A DNA stretch of 64,000 bases from Allomuricauda sp. GTDB lineage: Bacteria; Bacteroidota; Bacteroidia; Flavobacteriales; Flavobacteriaceae. The position numbers were made by a program, and so were the translations under genes. This document shows, piece after piece, positions 62,575-64,000 of the stretch. Every line of letters starts with the position of its first letter. Positions within the stretch are counted from its first letter, which is position 1. The stretch lies in contig CP051244.1 in assembly GCA_017795045.1 (NCBI GenBank), forward strand, positions 2,000,611-2,064,610, written 5' to 3'. A model generated the notes under the pieces. It did not search any database. It was not told where the DNA came from and saw only the letters and a program-made list of their open reading frames with translations.

Positions 62575-63006
62575 ATGTTTTCCAATTCTTTCAAATATGC
62601 AATCAAAGGGGTGCTGTATCTGGCCTTACATTCCAATGAGGATCATAAAATCATGATAAGGGACATTTATAGAGTGATTCACGTACCGGAAGCTTATTTG
62701 GCCAAATTATTATAAGAACTTTCCCGTCACAATATCATTTCGTCCACAAGAGGTCCCAAAGGAGGATTCTATTTAAATGCTGAAGACAGAAGCCGGACAT
62801 TAATGGATATTGTAAAGGTCATAGATGGTGAAAGAAGAGTAAATTTATGTGTTATGGGCCTTGAAAATTGAGATATGCAGAATCCTTGTGCGCTCCATAC
62901 ATTGGTTGGTGTAAACAAGTCCAACTTAATTAAGGTATTGGAAAGCACAACTATTTTGGACCTTATCAAGGGAAAACAAAAGACGGAAGAGTTTTTTATG
63001 TTTTGA
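62575..63006 (+). pseudogene. Rrf2-family regulator pseudogene with two in-frame stops
   Basis: Read straight through, 143 codons give a full Rrf2 protein: MFSNSFKYAIKGVLYLALHS, a helix-turn-helix around VPEAYLAKLL, the wing RGPKGGFYL, IVKVIDGERRVNLCVMGLEN and NPCALH. TAA at 62713-62715 stands between LL and ELSRHNII. TGA at 62869-62871 stands exactly where the second cluster Cys should be (C-x6-stop-x5-C, against C-x6-C-x5-C in the intact paralogue at 53123). The frame is otherwise undamaged. Its divergent position suggests it once regulated the nos operon. Confidence 0.85.
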
Positions 63007-63044
63007 TTGGTTTTATACCCTAAACACAAACGATAGGAAAACTT

Positions 63045-63689
63045 TTAATCTTTGATTTCCAACCTATAGAATTCCTCCAATTGGGAATTACAGTTCATGT
63101 TTACGTTGAGGTCTTTGATGATTCCTGTTCCTACCCCATATACCCAACCATGTAGGTGAAGGACCTGGCCTTTTTTCCATGCCGTCTGCACAATGGAGGT
63201 TTTGGCTAGATCAAGTACCTGCTCCCTCGTGTTGAATTCAACAAAACGGTCAAATCGTTGTTGTGGTTCAGGGATTTCCTCCAAGACCTTTTGGTGGAGC
63301 CTGTACACATCTCGAATATGCCTGATCCAATTATCCACTAATCCATAGGAGTGGTTTTCCATGGCGGCTTTTACACCACCACATCCATAATGGCCACATA
63401 CGATGATATGTGTTATTTTAAGGGCATTGACCGCGTAATCAAGAACGCTGAGCATGTTCATATCCGAATGTACGACCATATTGGCAATGTTACGGTGAAC
63501 AAAGACCTCGCCGGGCTGTGCGCCGATAATCTCATTGGCAGGGACCCGACTGTCCGAGCAACCTATCCACAGCAGCGGGGGTTGCTGGCCACTTTCGAGT
63601 TTCTTGAAGAATTCTGGATCAAAGGCCAATTTGGACTCTACCCATTTTTTATTGTTTTCAATTAGACTTTTGTAAAAATCCGGGTTCAT
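63045..63689 (-). CDS. can: Beta-class carbonic anhydrase
   Basis: Interconverts CO2 and bicarbonate. The 214 aa show zinc ligands Cys44, His100 and Cys103 with the Asp46/Arg48 dyad in WIGCSDSRVPANEI and CGHYGCGGVKAAM. It is full length, with a start giving MNPDFYKSLIEN. It appears monocistronic and unrelated to the neighbouring nos genes. A short copy of its 3' end occurs upstream (see the repeat). Confidence 0.95.
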   Translation of the reverse strand: MNPDFYKSLIENNKKWVESKLAFDPEFFKKLESGQQPPLLWIGCSDSRVPANEIIGAQPGEVFVHRNIANMVVHSDMNMLSVLDYAVNALKITHIIVCGHYGCGGVKAAMENHSYGLVDNWIRHIRDVYRLHQKVLEEIPEPQQRFDRFVEFNTREQVLDLAKTSIVQTAWKKGQVLHLHGWVYGVGTGIIKDLNVNMNCNSQLEEFYRLEIKD

Positions 63690-63712
63690 TGCCTTTATGT
63701 ATGGGTTCCTAA

Positions 63713-63997
63713 TTGAAGGTATGGATTTTGGCCTTCGATTGTTATGCTAATGGGAATATCAAAGTAAGTAAAATTCCTCCAATTGGGAATAGCAGTTCCG
63801 AAGGACATTACCAAAAAAAAGGAAGTAAGGTAGAAACTGACTTTCCTGACCCTGTATGTGCTGAATGTCGTGGTAACATTTTTGATATTTTAATAAACGG
63901 CAAGGCAAAATGCATTACATTACCCAAAACCGTAGGAGGAAAAAATCTAGGCCTAAAGACTTTTCAAAAGTTCAAAAAGCAGTTCAAAAAGTCTTAG
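63713..63997 (+). CDS. Uncertain small ORF
   Basis: A 94-codon frame near the right edge. Its first third overlaps, in antisense, a fragment matching the 3' end of the carbonic anhydrase gene, which argues against that part being coding. The second half (DFPDPVCAECRGNIFDILINGKAKCITL ... FQKFKKQFKKS) has a CxxC and a basic helical end and could be a real short protein with a later start. No family recognised. Confidence 0.25.
   Translation: MKVWILAFDCYANGNIKVSKIPPIGNSSSEGHYQKKGSKVETDFPDPVCAECRGNIFDILINGKAKCITLPKTVGGKNLGLKTFQKFKKQFKKS
63773..63798. repeat. Fragment duplicating the 3' end of the carbonic anhydrase gene
   Basis: 24 of 26 positions match 63071-63096, inside the carbonic anhydrase gene, in the same orientation. 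Read on the minus strand it continues NCYSQLEEFYLL-stop, against NCNSQLEEFYRL in the gene, so the reading frame of the tail is preserved. It looks like a remnant of a second carbonic-anhydrase-like gene end. Confidence 0.6.
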
Positions 63998-64000
63998 ATG

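Noticed and set aside
62769..63029. 86-codon minus-strand ORF
   Set aside because: Antisense shadow of the Rrf2 pseudogene; its translation shows no family features.
1..64000. CRISPR arrays, tRNA or rRNA genes, prophage or intact insertion sequences
   Set aside because: No regularly spaced repeats, cloverleaf-like sequences, rRNA blocks or transposase and integrase motifs were noticed in any frame.

Overview
The window looks like a chromosome segment of a marine member of the Bacteroidota, most likely Flavobacteriaceae. The grounds are paired SusC/SusD genes, a hybrid two-component sensor with a propeller periplasmic domain, a C-terminal type IX secretion sorting domain, TAnnTTTG-type -7 promoter boxes, and lipoprotein signals ending in Cys on most exported proteins. 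No rRNA, tRNA, CRISPR array or intact insertion sequence was seen.

Region 1 (1-13.7 kb) is a glycan-utilisation locus. A hybrid sensor kinase, cut by the left edge, is divergent from a GH109-type alpha-N-acetylgalactosaminidase, a SusC/SusD pair, a large FG-GAP/ASPIC lipoprotein and a DUF3472 lipoprotein. Region 2 (13.9-28.7 kb) is a sialic-acid locus: N-acetylneuraminate lyase, a second SusC/SusD pair, a FadR-type GntR regulator, and an operon of sialidase, GH20 hexosaminidase, a mutarotase-symporter fusion and sialate O-acetylesterase. Three copies of TATGTnnnACATA mark the three likely control points. Together regions 1 and 2 fit harvesting of sialylated, mucin-like glycans.

Region 3 (29.0-36 kb) is a signalling operon: single-domain response regulator, H-NOX, multi-PAS histidine kinase, FIST (NosP-like) protein, second histidine kinase, Hpt protein and LytTR response regulator. 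Two types of putative nitric-oxide sensor thus sit in one phosphorelay. Region 4 (36-51.6 kb) holds a type IX-secreted DUF4114 protein and what looks like an exopolysaccharide cluster: TPR/beta-barrel protein, STAS protein, Wzx-like flippase, GT4, GH5-like protein, lipoprotein, GT-C-like membrane protein, and a response regulator fused to a GT2 domain.

The most striking observation joins regions 3 and 4. Six + strand promoters share a 15-base motif, consensus CCRTTCRTCTACACT, followed by exactly 47 nt and then a TAnnTTTG-like box. They precede the signalling operon itself, a 36-codon membrane peptide gene, the DUF4114 gene, the STAS/flippase operon, the GT4 gene and the regulator-GT2 fusion. 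The motif resembles the CCGTTCGTC site of the LytTR regulator AlgR, so the LytTR protein encoded here is the obvious candidate. This would be a nitric-oxide-responsive exopolysaccharide regulon.

Region 5 (52-62.5 kb, minus strand) is a clade II nitrous-oxide reductase operon (cytochrome c, fasciclin protein, NosZ, membrane protein, NosL, flavin-binding protein, NosDFY, a His-rich membrane protein) followed by an Rrf2 regulator, the iron-sulfur repair protein Ric and a small membrane protein. Its promoter has a TGA-N6-TCA site about 41.5 nt before the inferred start. Divergent from it is an Rrf2 pseudogene with two in-frame stops. The window ends with a beta-carbonic anhydrase and an uncertain small ORF.
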